Assembly: GCF_003076515.1 (NCBI RefSeq)
Contig: NZ_CP022390.1
Span: forward strand, 3,721,642 to 3,785,641
Source of the DNA: Alcaligenes aquatilis
Lineage (GTDB): Bacteria > Pseudomonadota > Gammaproteobacteria > Burkholderiales > Burkholderiaceae_B
Length of the DNA: 64,000 nucleotides
Direction of reading: 5' to 3'
Shown: piece after piece, positions 45,890 through 54,818 of the stretch
Layout of the letters: each line of letters opens with the position of its first letter
Position numbering within the stretch: the stretch's first letter is position 1
The notes under the pieces: model-generated
Databases searched by the model: none
Told to the model about the DNA's origin: nothing
Seen by the model: the letters and a program-made list of their open reading frames with translations, nothing else
Translations under genes and position numbers: made by a program

Positions 45890-47191
45890 TTATACGCGCT
45901 TTTGGACCAGGCCAGCCGCCACGGTCTGGTTTGTGCTGGGGTCGATCAAGATGAAAGAGCCGGTACTGGAATGATCCTGATAATCGTCCAGCACCAGCAG
46001 GTCGCGGCTGACCAGGCTGACACGGCCAATATCATTCAGGGACAAGGTGCCGGTGGCTTGCTGCTCTTGCAAACTATGTACATCGCGCAAGGCATGAACG
46101 GCTTGCACCTTGGCTTGCGTCAGACGAGTGCCTTGCTTTAACCAGTAAGAGCGGGTGGTATTCAAGGCTTGCTCGTCCAGCCAACATAGCTGCGCATCAA
46201 AGTGTTTGCTGGTGTTGACGTCCTCATGGGCCAGTGTCAGCAAATCGCCCCGTGAAATATCCAACTCACGATCCAATACCACGGTCACCGCGTCCCCGTC
46301 GCTGACTGAACCTTGTTCCGTGCCAGCGCGAAATAATTGTGTGATGACGGCGGTTTTCCCGCTAGGCCATACTTGAACGCTATCGCCCACATGCAGGCGG
46401 CCACCATTGAGCTGACCGGCATAGCCCCGAAAGCCGTCAGTGCGGCTGCCACCATGACGCGCTACCCATTGCACAAACAATCGGGCAGGGCGCTGAATGT
46501 TCTCGCGCAGATCCAGCGATTCGAGTAAAGGCAGCAGCGGCAAGCCTTGATACCAAGGTGTGTGCGGCGATGCCTGGGTGATGTTCTCACCCTTCAAGGC
46601 TGAAAGCGGAATGATGTGAAAGTGTTCAATCCCCAGCTGCGTAGCCAGTTGCCGATAGGCGGCATGAATGCGGTCGAACACGGCCTGATCCCAATTGACC
46701 AGGTCCATCTTGTTCACCGCGACCACGATATGACGCAGGCCCAGCAGTTTGGCAACGGTGCTGTGGCGCTTGGTCTGGGTCAGTAGCTCCCCGTCTTGGG
46801 CGCGATGTGCATCAATCAGAATGATGGCAGCCTGCGCGGTGGAGGCACCCGTAATCATGTTGCGGGTGTACTGCTCGTGGCCGGGGGTATCGGCCACGAT
46901 GAACTTGCGTTTGGGAGTCGCGAAGTAGCGGTAGGCCACATCAATGGTGATGCCTTGTTCGCGCTCCGCTTCCAGGCCATCGGTTAGCAGGGCCAGATCG
47001 GGTTCGGCGTCCTCACCGCGCTTGTACTTGGAGCGTTGGATGGCCGCTATCTGGTCGGCAAACACGCCCTGGCTGTCCACCAGCAAACGGCCAATCAAGG
47101 TGGATTTTCCGTCGTCCACGGAGCCAGCAGTAATCAGACGCAGCACGCCTTGATCGGCAGCCTGCAGCCAGGCGTCATTGACGGTATTCAT
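45890..47191 (-). CDS. cysN: Sulfate adenylyltransferase subunit 1 (GTPase)
   Basis: CysN couples GTP hydrolysis to CysD-catalysed formation of adenosine phosphosulfate from sulfate and ATP. The 433-residue protein has the translation-factor G domain: ITAGSVDDGKSTLIGRLL, LEAEREQGITIDVAYRYF, DTPGHEQYTRNMITGAS and VAVNKMDLV. EF-Tu-like beta domains follow. No fused CysC kinase domain is present. Its ATG overlaps the cysD stop by one base, giving coupled synthesis of the complex. Confidence 0.95.
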   Translation of the reverse strand: MNTVNDAWLQAADQGVLRLITAGSVDDGKSTLIGRLLVDSQGVFADQIAAIQRSKYKRGEDAEPDLALLTDGLEAEREQGITIDVAYRYFATPKRKFIVADTPGHEQYTRNMITGASTAQAAIILIDAHRAQDGELLTQTKRHSTVAKLLGLRHIVVAVNKMDLVNWDQAVFDRIHAAYRQLATQLGIEHFHIIPLSALKGENITQASPHTPWYQGLPLLPLLESLDLRENIQRPARLFVQWVARHGGSRTDGFRGYAGQLNGGRLHVGDSVQVWPSGKTAVITQLFRAGTEQGSVSDGDAVTVVLDRELDISRGDLLTLAHEDVNTSKHFDAQLCWLDEQALNTTRSYWLKQGTRLTQAKVQAVHALRDVHSLQEQQATGTLSLNDIGRVSLVSRDLLVLDDYQDHSSTGSFILIDPSTNQTVAAGLVQKRV

Positions 47192-48102
47192 TAGAAATAT
47201 CCTTGTTTCTTGCGGTGTTCCATGGAGGCCTCAGACGTCTGGTCATCCATACGGGTGGCACCGCGTTCGGTAATCGTGGCCAAGGCGGTTTCAGCAATAA
47301 TGTCCTGCACGGATGCGGCGGTAGAGAGCACTGGGCAGGTGCAGGAAATATCGCCTACGGTGCGAAAACGCACATCGCGCCATTCGGGGGTTTCGCCATC
47401 GAGCAAGGGAGTCAGCGGGGTGATGGGAACGATCAGGCCCTGACGCTCCACCACTTCGCGCGAGTGGGTGTAGTAGATGGACGGCAGATCAATGGCTTCA
47501 CGCTGGATGTATTGCCAGACGTCCAGTTCGGTCCAGTTGGAAATCGGGAAGACGCGCAGGTTCTCGCCCTTGTGAATACGGGTGTTGAACAAGTGCCACA
47601 GCTCGGGGCGTTGTGCTTTGGGGTCCCATTGGCCGAACTCGTCGCGAAAGGACACGATGCGCTCTTTGGCACGGGCTTTTTCTTCGTCGCGGCGGGCACC
47701 ACCGAAACAGGCATCAAAGCCAAATTCGGCAATGGCTTCCAGCAAGGTGACCGCTTGGGCGCCGTTGCGGCTGGCTGTCTCGTGACGCAGCACCACGGTG
47801 CCGCGCGCAATGGAATCTTCCACGCTGCGTACTATCAGCTCGGCGTTCAGTTCAGCGGCGCGGCGGTCCCGAAATTCGATCACTTCCGGGTAATTGTGGC
47901 CGGTGTCCACATGCATCAAGGGAAACGGCAGCGGGCCAGGCGCAAAGGCTTTTTGGGCCAGTTGCAGCAGCACGGCGGAATCCTTGCCGCCGGAGAACAG
48001 CAGCACGGGTTTTTCAGCTTCGGCGGCGATTTCGCGCAGAATAAAAATGGCCTCGGCTTCCAGCCAGTCCAGATGAGTACGGGTAGAGAGTGGTTCGCCC
48101 AT
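47191..48102 (-). CDS. cysD: Sulfate adenylyltransferase subunit 2
   Basis: CysD is the catalytic ATP sulfurylase subunit. The 303-residue protein carries the PP-loop LLFSGGKDSAVLLQLAQKAF near residue 35, HVDTGHNYPEVIEFRD, CFGGARRDEEKARAKERI and FPISNWTELDVWQYI, and ends in the family's MEHRKKQGYF. It sits in cysH-cysD-cysN order, nine bases after cysH. Confidence 0.96.
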   Translation of the reverse strand: MGEPLSTRTHLDWLEAEAIFILREIAAEAEKPVLLFSGGKDSAVLLQLAQKAFAPGPLPFPLMHVDTGHNYPEVIEFRDRRAAELNAELIVRSVEDSIARGTVVLRHETASRNGAQAVTLLEAIAEFGFDACFGGARRDEEKARAKERIVSFRDEFGQWDPKAQRPELWHLFNTRIHKGENLRVFPISNWTELDVWQYIQREAIDLPSIYYTHSREVVERQGLIVPITPLTPLLDGETPEWRDVRFRTVGDISCTCPVLSTAASVQDIIAETALATITERGATRMDDQTSEASMEHRKKQGYF

Positions 48103-48111
48103 GGGGTTCCT

Positions 48112-48849
48112 TCAGGTGTTGACACGGCTATTCAGATTGCTGGCATGCAGGCCGCATTCCAGGCTGTCGCGCTGTTCCCACCACCAGCGCCCGGCGCGCA
48201 CGTCTTCACCGGGGCGAATGGCACGCGTACAGGGCTCGCAGCCTATGGAGGGGTAGCCCTGGTCGTGCAGTGAGTTGTAGGGGATGCTTAAGCCACGGAT
48301 CACGGCCCACACATCGTCCTGAGTCCATTCGATCAAGGGGTTGAATTTCTGCAGTCCAAAGACGCTGTCGTATTCCTTGCTGGACAGCTCGGTACGGCTG
48401 GCGGTTTGCTCGCGGCGCTGGCCGGTAATCCAGGCCGATCGGCCTTGCAAGGCACGGCGCAAGGGTTCCACTTTGCGGATCGCGCAGCATTCCTTGCGCA
48501 GCTCCACGCTTTCGTAGAAAGCATGCGTGCCATGGGTGCGGACGTGTTCTTGTACCCGCTCCGGATCAGGATGAAAAAACAGGATGGGGCGTTCATAGTG
48601 CTCCTGGATATGGCGGCCCAGTTGCAAGGTCTCTGCGTGAAGGCGGCCGGTATCCAGGGTGATCGTGTCCAGCTCGGGGGTGTAGATGGACATGGCATGA
48701 AACAGCACCATGTCTTCGGCGGCCAGGGAACTGGCCAGAACGGCATCCGTGTGTTCGCGTGCGATGATTTGCAGATCGTCGCGTAGCTGTTTCCACAGCA
48801 TCAGTGGCCGGGCGCTCAGGGCAGTCGCGGCAGGGGCTTGGGCGGGCAT
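48112..48849 (-). CDS. cysH: Adenylylsulfate (APS) reductase, CysH family
   Basis: A 245-residue reductase that converts activated sulfate to sulfite. It has ASSLAAEDMVLFH, TLDTGRLHAETL and a C-terminal ECGLH with the catalytic Cys. The paired cysteines ELRKECCAIRK and SIGCEPCTRAI bind a [4Fe-4S] cluster, which marks assimilatory APS reductases rather than the PAPS-specific E. coli type. That agrees with the absence of cysC. ATG 48849 (MPAQAPAATAL) follows AAGGA. Sulfite reductase is not adjacent. Confidence 0.92.
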   Translation of the reverse strand: MPAQAPAATALSARPLMLWKQLRDDLQIIAREHTDAVLASSLAAEDMVLFHAMSIYTPELDTITLDTGRLHAETLQLGRHIQEHYERPILFFHPDPERVQEHVRTHGTHAFYESVELRKECCAIRKVEPLRRALQGRSAWITGQRREQTASRTELSSKEYDSVFGLQKFNPLIEWTQDDVWAVIRGLSIPYNSLHDQGYPSIGCEPCTRAIRPGEDVRAGRWWWEQRDSLECGLHASNLNSRVNT

Positions 48850-49036
48850 GATCAGATGTCCTTGCGGCAATACCAGCACCGCCCCTGCTCAAAACGGAGT
48901 CACGTGGGCCGCGCTATTGCCTTGCATTGGTTCATGGGATGATGAGCCAGTGTGCTTGCGCGAGCCCACGCTGGGAACGAAGTATTAGTTAGGTGAATAT
49001 GCTCTTGCTGTATTTAGCCGCCTTGTCATTGCGTTT

Positions 49037-49927
49037 TCAGGCGCGTCGGCTGGCCGCAATAATGGCAATGATGACGATGCAGGACAGCCAGGTCAGCAGG
49101 TCCACTTGCTCGCTTAACCATACGGCGGAGATCAGCACGGTCAGAAAAGGCTGGGCCAGTTGTACCTGTCCAATACGGGCCACCCCACCCATGGCCATCG
49201 CCTTGTACCAGGGGAAAAAACCCAGCAAGGACGAGAATAGGGCCAGGTAGAGCAGGGCCATGACAGACTGGGCGGCAGGCATTTCTGTCATGGAAAAAGC
49301 GAGCCCCAAGGTGGCAGGAATGGTCAGCGGCAAGCTGGCGGCCAGGCACCAGCAAATGGTGCGCCAGCCTCCCAGGGTGCGAGCCACACGGCCACCTTCG
49401 GCATAGCCTACGCCAGACATGAACACAGCCAGGGCCAACCAGATATCGCCGGTTTGCAGCGCGCCTTCACCAATATAGAAAGCGTAAAGCAGTACCAGTA
49501 TGGCACCGAGCAGGCTCAACATCCAGAAGCGGCGACTTAAGGGCTCATTGCTACGGGCCGATGAAACAATCGCGGTCGCCAGAGGAATCAGCCCGCTTAA
49601 CACGGCCCCGTGCGAGGACGGTACCGTCTGCATGGCAATTGAAGAGAACACAGGCCAGCCCACGATCACACCCGTACACGAAAGGGCAATACCACGCCAT
49701 TCCGATGCCGTGGGGCGGCGGCTGCGGGTGGCCAGCAAGATGAGGGCTGCGCACACCCCGCCGATACTGGCTCGTGCCATCCCCACCAGCCAAGGGTCAA
49801 AGCTTTGCACCGCCAGCCGTGTCATGGGCAAGGTGAAGGCAAAGACGATAACCCCGATAAAAGCGTAGACATAGATCAGCAGTGCTGGGGTGGAACTGGG
49901 CATGGGAAGGCTGGTGCTGCGGCTCAT
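49037..49927 (-). CDS. EamA/DMT family transporter
   Basis: A 296-residue inner-membrane protein with ten hydrophobic helices in two EamA repeats. It ends near WLSCIVIIAIIAASRRA. Members are mostly metabolite or amino acid exporters. It is divergent from a MocR regulator across about 150 bases, a frequent pairing that suggests regulation by it. ATG 49927 (MSRSTSLPMP) is preferred to a GTG at 49939. The substrate is unknown. Confidence 0.87.
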   Translation of the reverse strand: MSRSTSLPMPSSTPALLIYVYAFIGVIVFAFTLPMTRLAVQSFDPWLVGMARASIGGVCAALILLATRSRRPTASEWRGIALSCTGVIVGWPVFSSIAMQTVPSSHGAVLSGLIPLATAIVSSARSNEPLSRRFWMLSLLGAILVLLYAFYIGEGALQTGDIWLALAVFMSGVGYAEGGRVARTLGGWRTICWCLAASLPLTIPATLGLAFSMTEMPAAQSVMALLYLALFSSLLGFFPWYKAMAMGGVARIGQVQLAQPFLTVLISAVWLSEQVDLLTWLSCIVIIAIIAASRRA

Positions 49928-49988
49928 GAAAATCACCACGGATAGGAAATAGGTTGATCACAGCTTTGAGCTTAAAATAAATAGGCGG

Positions 49989-50052
49989 TACAGTTACGAT
50001 ACAGTTCATCAGTCAGTCGATCAGACTGTATTGGTCGCATCACCGCTACAGT
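49989..50052. promoter_or_regulatory. Cluster of TACAGT boxes, candidate MocR operator
   Basis: Four copies of TACAGT/ACTGTA occur between the divergent EamA and MocR genes: direct repeats at 49989-49994 and 50000-50005, an inverted copy at 50025-50030 and another direct copy at 50047-50052. MocR regulators typically bind paired direct repeats of this kind. Confidence 0.55.
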
Positions 50053-50079
50053 CGGTTTTCACGATTAAAGGTCAGCATC

Positions 50080-51516
50080 ATGGAATGGTTGGATTGGCAG
50101 CCCGTGCGGGGTTCGGACGTGACACTAAGCGATCAGTTGGTTGCCTGGGTGCAGCAAGCCCTGCATTTGCGCTATCGGGGCGGCAGCCGGCTCCCTTCGG
50201 TGCGTCGATTGGCGCAGTCTGCTGGGGTCAGCCCCCATACCGTAGTGGCTGCGTACGACAAGTTGATGGCCTTGGGCCTGGTGGAGTCTCGACCCGGTTC
50301 AGGTTTCTTTGTGCGGGTGCGTAGCTCTGGGCGCCTGCGTTCCGAATCCTTGCACGTAGAAAAGAATGAGCCACGCAAGATAGATGTGAACTGGATGCTG
50401 AACAGTTTTATGGGGCAGAGCGACAGCGCGGGCATTCCCCGCCAGTGGCTGGACAACGACATGATTCTGGCGGCCTTGCGGCAGGTCAGCCGTAGCGCGG
50501 GCTCCAACTTGCTGGGCTATGGGCATTCACATGGCTATCGTCCCTTGCGCCAGCATATTGCGGGGCAACTGGAAGACAGCGGCATACAGGCGGATCCCGA
50601 TACCCAGCTTGTCTTGTGTAGTGGCGTGACCCAGGCGCTGGATTTGCTTTTGCGCCATTGGTTGCGTCCGGGTGATGCGGTTGTTGTGGAAGATCCAGCC
50701 TGGTATTTGCTGTTTGCTCGTTTGGCTGTGGTGGATGTGCGGGTGTTCAGTGTGCCACGCCGTGCAGATGGTCCGGATCTGGCTGTATTGGAGCAACTGG
50801 CGCGTGAGCATCGTCCACGTCTGGTCATTCTGAATACCGTGGTGCATAACCCCACCGGCTTTAGTTTGAGCCCGGCGGCGGCGCACAGCATTCTGACCTT
50901 GGCTCAGACCTGGGACTTTCACATTATTGAAGACGATACCTATAGCGAGCTGCATGCCAGTCCTGCCTGTCGTCTGGCTCAGTTGGACCAGTTGAACCGC
51001 GTCACCTTGGTAGGGGGCTATTCCAAGGTGATGGCTGCTGGTTTGCGGGTAGCTTACATGGCAGCGGCTCCCGAGCTTTTACAGGCTTTGGTGAATTTGA
51101 AAATGTTGGCGGGGCTGACCTCGCCGGAATTGGGCGAGCGGGTCATTCACCGAGTGCTGGTAGACGGTGCCTATCGCAAGCATCTGGATCGCTTGCGTCG
51201 TCATACTGATCGCGATAGGCACAGAACGTTGGAGCAACTGGCTCACTTGGGTTTGGCTCCGGACGCGCCGCCCCAGGCGGGCATGTTTGTTTGGGTGGAT
51301 ACGGGCGTGGATACGGAAAGTTTGGTGCGCGCTTTGGGGCGTCCAGGCCATTTATTGGTGCCAGGGGCCTTGTTTTGTCCGCAACAGCAACTATCTACTT
51401 ATATGCGCATTAATGTTTCTTTAGGCGATGATGCGCAGTTTTGGCAGGATTTTGCCCGTTGTTTAGTCAATGCCCAGCAATCCTCCAGTCCTGCGCTCAG
51501 CGAAGTAGCCTTATAG
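50080..51516 (+). CDS. MocR-type regulator (GntR winged helix fused to aminotransferase domain)
   Basis: A 478-residue MocR/PdxR-type protein. The GntR winged helix is at about 10-75 (SRLPSVRRLAQSAGVSPHTV, AAYDKLMALGLVESRPGSGFF). A linker follows, and then a fold-type I aminotransferase domain at about 110-465. The PLP lysine is K316 in GGYSKVMAAGLRVAYM, so cofactor binding is expected. Such proteins sense PLP-amino acid adducts. The divergent EamA exporter is the likely target. Confidence 0.9.
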   Translation: MEWLDWQPVRGSDVTLSDQLVAWVQQALHLRYRGGSRLPSVRRLAQSAGVSPHTVVAAYDKLMALGLVESRPGSGFFVRVRSSGRLRSESLHVEKNEPRKIDVNWMLNSFMGQSDSAGIPRQWLDNDMILAALRQVSRSAGSNLLGYGHSHGYRPLRQHIAGQLEDSGIQADPDTQLVLCSGVTQALDLLLRHWLRPGDAVVVEDPAWYLLFARLAVVDVRVFSVPRRADGPDLAVLEQLAREHRPRLVILNTVVHNPTGFSLSPAAAHSILTLAQTWDFHIIEDDTYSELHASPACRLAQLDQLNRVTLVGGYSKVMAAGLRVAYMAAAPELLQALVNLKMLAGLTSPELGERVIHRVLVDGAYRKHLDRLRRHTDRDRHRTLEQLAHLGLAPDAPPQAGMFVWVDTGVDTESLVRALGRPGHLLVPGALFCPQQQLSTYMRINVSLGDDAQFWQDFARCLVNAQQSSSPALSEVAL

Positions 51517-51602
51517 CTTGAACGCTGATAGTTGCACTGTCATCTCGCTCTGTTAGCATAAGTCTGTGCGACGCATAGAAAGAAGTTTTTATGCGACGTG
51601 CG

Positions 51603-51640
51603 ATAGCTAATAGCAATGAGCGTTATTGCATTAATCAATT
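51603..51640. promoter_or_regulatory. Probable OxyR binding site upstream of ahpC
   Basis: ATAG at 51603, GCAAT (51613-51617), a 7-base gap, ATTGC (51625-51629) and AATCAAT further right give four half-sites at about 11-base spacing. That is the OxyR tetramer pattern. It abuts the ahpC -35 box, the position for activation. Confidence 0.6.
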
Positions 51641-51668
51641 TTACTAATCGTCAGTGGCTTCCTATAAT
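51640..51668 (+). promoter_or_regulatory. ahpC promoter
   Basis: TTTACT (51640-51645) and a perfect TATAAT (51663-51668) are 17 bases apart. The weak -35 box suits an activator-dependent promoter. It lies 40 bases before the ahpC start. Confidence 0.65.
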
Positions 51669-51707
51669 GGCTTTACTGTCAATGATTAATCACTCACCGG
51701 AGCAAAT

Positions 51708-52271
51708 ATGTCTTTGATCAACACCGTCATCAAACCTTTTAAAGCACAAGCTTTTCACAACGGCAAATTTATCGAAGTCAGCAACGAAACCGTTGCCGGT
51801 AAGTGGGCTGTTTTTGTTTTCTACCCAGCCGACTTTACGTTTGTTTGCCCAACCGAACTGGAAGACTTGGCCGACAACTACGCCGAGTTCCAAAAAATGG
51901 GCGTAGAGGTTTACTCCGTGTCCACCGACACTCACTTTGCTCACAAAGCATGGCACGACACCTCGGAAGCCATCAGCAAAGTGAACTACCCAATGATCGG
52001 TGACCCTACTCATCAGCTGTCGCGCAACTTTGACGTGCTGATCGAAGAAGAAGGTATCGCTTTGCGCGGTACGTTCGTAGTGAACCCAGAAGGCGAAATC
52101 AAGGTTCTGGAAATCCACGACAACGGTATCGGCCGTGTGGCTTCCGAGCTGCTGCGCAAAGTTAAGGCTGCTCAGTACATCGCCGCTCACCCCGGTGAAG
52201 TTTGCCCAGCCAAATGGGAAGAAGGCGCCAAGACGCTGACTCCTTCCCTGGATCTGGTTGGCAAGATCTAA
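51708..52271 (+). CDS. ahpC: Alkyl hydroperoxide reductase subunit C (peroxiredoxin)
   Basis: A typical 2-Cys peroxiredoxin of 187 residues that reduces hydrogen peroxide and organic peroxides. The peroxidatic Cys47 is in [13 protein letters not shown] and the resolving Cys166 in [13 protein letters not shown]. Codon use is strongly biased, as expected for a very abundant protein. It is followed by ahpF, its reductase, after a 116-base gap with a stable hairpin. Confidence 0.97.
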   Translation: MSLINTVIKPFKAQAFHNGKFIEVSNETVAGKWAVFVFYPADFTFVCPTELEDLADNYAEFQKMGVEVYSVSTDTHFAHKAWHDTSEAISKVNYPMIGDPTHQLSRNFDVLIEEEGIALRGTFVVNPEGEIKVLEIHDNGIGRVASELLRKVKAAQYIAAHPGEVCPAKWEEGAKTLTPSLDLVGKI

Positions 52272-52324
52272 GACCTTTTAAACACGGGTCTTAAGCGGTG
52301 GTCGGCGCGCTGCGCCGTCACCCC

Positions 52325-52347
52325 GGTGCCTGACCGGTTCAGGCACC
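52325..52347 (+). promoter_or_regulatory. Stable hairpin between ahpC and ahpF
   Basis: GGTGCCTGA and TCAGGCACC form a perfect 9-bp stem with a 5-base loop and no T-run. In an mRNA it could protect the ahpC 3' end or partly stop transcription, giving less AhpF than AhpC. Confidence 0.5.
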
Positions 52348-52387
52348 TCAAGTTGTTTCGTTCAGTACAGGATAAAGGGCGTTTCAC

Positions 52388-53980
52388 ATGTTAGATGCAA
52401 ACATCAAAACTCAATTGAAGGCATATCTCGAGAAGATCACGCAACCGATCGAGATCGTTGTGACGCTGGATACTGGCGCCAAGTCCGTCGAGCTGCGCGA
52501 ACTGTTGCAAGAAATTGATGGTCTGTCCGACAAGACCAGCTATCGCGAAGATGCGGATGCGCAAGAGCGCAAGCCTTCCTTCCAAATTAACCGTCCCGGT
52601 ACCGACATTAGCGTGAGCTTTGCGGGTATTCCGATGGGACACGAATTTACCTCTTTGATCCTGGCCCTGCTGCAAGTGGGTGGCCATGAGATCAAACTGG
52701 ATGCCGCTGTGATTGAGCAGATCCGTAATCTGCCCGGCGACTTTGTTTTTGAAACGTATTTCTCGCTGTCGTGCCAGAACTGTCCTGACGTAGTGCAGGC
52801 CTTGAATGCCATGTCCGTGATCAACCCACGTATCAAGCACGTGGCCATTGACGGAGCCCTGTTCCAGGACGAGGTTCAGCAGCGCAACATCATGTCGGTT
52901 CCGGCCGTGTTCTTGAATGGCGAAATGTTCCATCAAGGCCGTGCCAGTGCTGAAGAGTTGCTGGCCAAGCTGGATACGGGCGATAACTCGGCTCGTGCTG
53001 AAGCCTTGAATGCCAAGGACGAGTTTGATGTCCTGATCGTCGGCGGTGGTCCTGCTGGTGCAGCCGCGGCTGTGTACGCTGCTCGCAAGGGTATTCGTAC
53101 GGGTGTATTGGCCGAGCGTTTCGGTGGTCAGGTTCTGGACACCATGTCTATCGAGAACTACATCTCGGTGGTCGAGACCAATGGTCCTGCCTTTGCCACC
53201 GCGCTGGAGCAACACGTTAAAACGTACGATGTGGACATCATGAATCTGCATCGTGCCAAGGGTATTCGCCGCGAAGGCAAGAAAGTCATCGTAGATGTGG
53301 ATGGCGGCGCTCAACTGAAAGCCAAGTCCGTGATTCTGGCTACCGGTGCCCGCTGGCGTGAATTGAATGTGCCTGGCGAACAGGATTACCGTAACCGTGG
53401 TGTGGCGTACTGCCCGCACTGTGATGGTCCGCTGTTCAAGGGCAAGGATGTAGCGGTGGTCGGTGGTGGTAACTCCGGTGTCGAGGCGGCGATTGACCTG
53501 GCTGGGTTGGTCAAGCACGTTACCTTGATTGAGTTTGGCGATGCCTTGCGCGCTGACCAGGTTTTGCAGAACAAGCTGCGCAGCATGCCTAATGTGACGA
53601 TCATTACTCAGGCTCAGACGACGGAAGTTCTGGGTGACGGCGCCAAGGTTGTTGGTTTGAATTACCTGGATCGTCAGACCCAGCAAGCCAAGAGCATCAA
53701 GCTGGACGGTGTGTTCGTTCAGATTGGTCTGGTACCCAACACGGAATGGCTCAAGGGCAGCGATGTGGCTTTGTCACGCCATGGCGAGATCGAGGTTGAT
53801 GTACGCGGCGCTACTTCGCTGACAGGTGTATTTGCTGCAGGCGACGTGACGACTGTGCCTTACAAGCAGATCGTGATTGCTGCCGGTGAAGGTGCCAAGG
53901 CTGCCTTGAGCGCGTTTGATTACCTGATCCGTAGTTCGGCTGAAGTTGAAGAACCGGCTGCGGAGCAAGTGACTGCTTAA
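52388..53980 (+). CDS. ahpF: Alkyl hydroperoxide reductase subunit F
   Basis: AhpF is the NADH-dependent flavoprotein that recharges AhpC. The 530-residue protein has an N-terminal tandem thioredoxin-fold domain with C129-x-x-C132 (LSCQNCPDV). A thioredoxin-reductase-like part follows, with the FAD motif [18 protein letters not shown] near 217, the second redox pair CPHC at 342-345 and the NADH motif [12 protein letters not shown]. The C-terminal FAD block is [17 protein letters not shown]. It forms the ahpCF operon and ends at the 54013 terminator. Confidence 0.97.
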   Translation: MLDANIKTQLKAYLEKITQPIEIVVTLDTGAKSVELRELLQEIDGLSDKTSYREDADAQERKPSFQINRPGTDISVSFAGIPMGHEFTSLILALLQVGGHEIKLDAAVIEQIRNLPGDFVFETYFSLSCQNCPDVVQALNAMSVINPRIKHVAIDGALFQDEVQQRNIMSVPAVFLNGEMFHQGRASAEELLAKLDTGDNSARAEALNAKDEFDVLIVGGGPAGAAAAVYAARKGIRTGVLAERFGGQVLDTMSIENYISVVETNGPAFATALEQHVKTYDVDIMNLHRAKGIRREGKKVIVDVDGGAQLKAKSVILATGARWRELNVPGEQDYRNRGVAYCPHCDGPLFKGKDVAVVGGGNSGVEAAIDLAGLVKHVTLIEFGDALRADQVLQNKLRSMPNVTIITQAQTTEVLGDGAKVVGLNYLDRQTQQAKSIKLDGVFVQIGLVPNTEWLKGSDVALSRHGEIEVDVRGATSLTGVFAAGDVTTVPYKQIVIAAGEGAKAALSAFDYLIRSSAEVEEPAAEQVTA

Positions 53981-54459
53981 GTCTTTCTGATTGTTGGATC
54001 TTGCTGTTCAAGAAGGCCACCCTGTTTAGGGTGGTCTTTTTTTGTTTTTCACCGAATGTGATTAGAGGCTGCTGTTAGGCATTAGATGTGAAGAAGACGC
54101 GACCCGCATCGCTTGGAGATGCGCTTGAGTCAATAAGATATTCAGGGTGAACGTGAGAACGTGCCAAGACTGTAGCAAGTCGCTAGAGGAATGGATGCTG
54201 ATGCTTGCAAAAGGATTTGGCGTTTAGGGTATGGTTTCGGGAAAATCAGGCCGTTTGTAGGGACGTTATTTGTTATTATTCCGGTATGTCACAGGACATA
54301 AATGAGTTCCATTTTGTCGCTACATGTCGCTATGAATCTAGCAAAGCCGCCTCAGCATTGATCAGGGTTATTGGGTGTTTTCTAACGGTTCAGCGGTGTG
54401 TGTAGGCCAAAGGACGTCATTTTCCTTGTATCTAGACTCTCATACATAGAGGACATTCA
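53981..54459. other. Intergenic region downstream of ahpF
   Basis: This 479-base gap starts with the ahpF terminator. The remainder has lower GC and no credible gene. It contains a 16-base dyad TATGTC-ACAG-GACATA (54285-54300) and a repeated TGTCGCTA word at about 54315-54332, both of unknown role, in front of the 54460 gene. Confidence 0.55.
54013..54043 (+). terminator. ahpCF terminator
   Basis: GCCACCC and GGGTGGT pair around TGTTTA and are followed by CTTTTTTT. Confidence 0.88.
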
Positions 54460-54696
54460 ATGATCAACGTCACACTCTTTCATGACGGATGCAATATTTG
54501 CTTGGGTATTGACGAGCTGATGCGCGGCGTTTTCTCGACACCCGGGCATCACTACCAGGCATTCAATCTCTCGCAGCAGCAGGAAGGTGTTGCCGATGCG
54601 CTTGCCGCTGGAGTGACGCGACTGCCCTCGTTATTAATCGATGGTCGGGTGTTAAGGCTGGATGATCATTCGCCGATCGAACATTATGTGAAGTAG
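54460..54696 (+). CDS. Small thioredoxin-fold protein with CxxC
   Basis: A 78-residue protein reminiscent of glutaredoxin or thioredoxin mini-domains. It has a first strand INVTLFHDGCNICLG with a CxxC active-site-like pair, a helix, and the cis-Pro region GVTRLPSLLIDGRVLRL, as in redox proteins that scan a client thiol. There is no signal peptide. AGAGGA precedes the ATG. It stands alone after ahpCF, so a peroxide-stress link is only a guess. Confidence 0.65.
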   Translation: MINVTLFHDGCNICLGIDELMRGVFSTPGHHYQAFNLSQQQEGVADALAAGVTRLPSLLIDGRVLRLDDHSPIEHYVK

Positions 54697-54782
54697 TGTC
54701 GATTCAGGCGTACCATCGCGTCTAGCGTTCAGGCCGATGCATACAGTTGGTGTCGTTTCGGAAAATAAAACGTCGTGGAAGA

Positions 54783-54818
54783 AAAAGGAGCAAGGTAGCC
54801 ATCACCTTGTTCCTTTTT
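54783..54818. terminator. Bidirectional terminator
   Basis: AAAAGGAGCAAGGT and ACCTTGTTCCTTTT form a 14-bp stem with one G-T pair and A/T tails on either side. Its right edge overlaps the stop of the convergent LysR gene. Confidence 0.8.

Noticed and set aside
54205-54405. 66-codon frame in the ahpF downstream region
   Set aside because: No ribosome site, ordinary random composition, no resemblance to a known protein.
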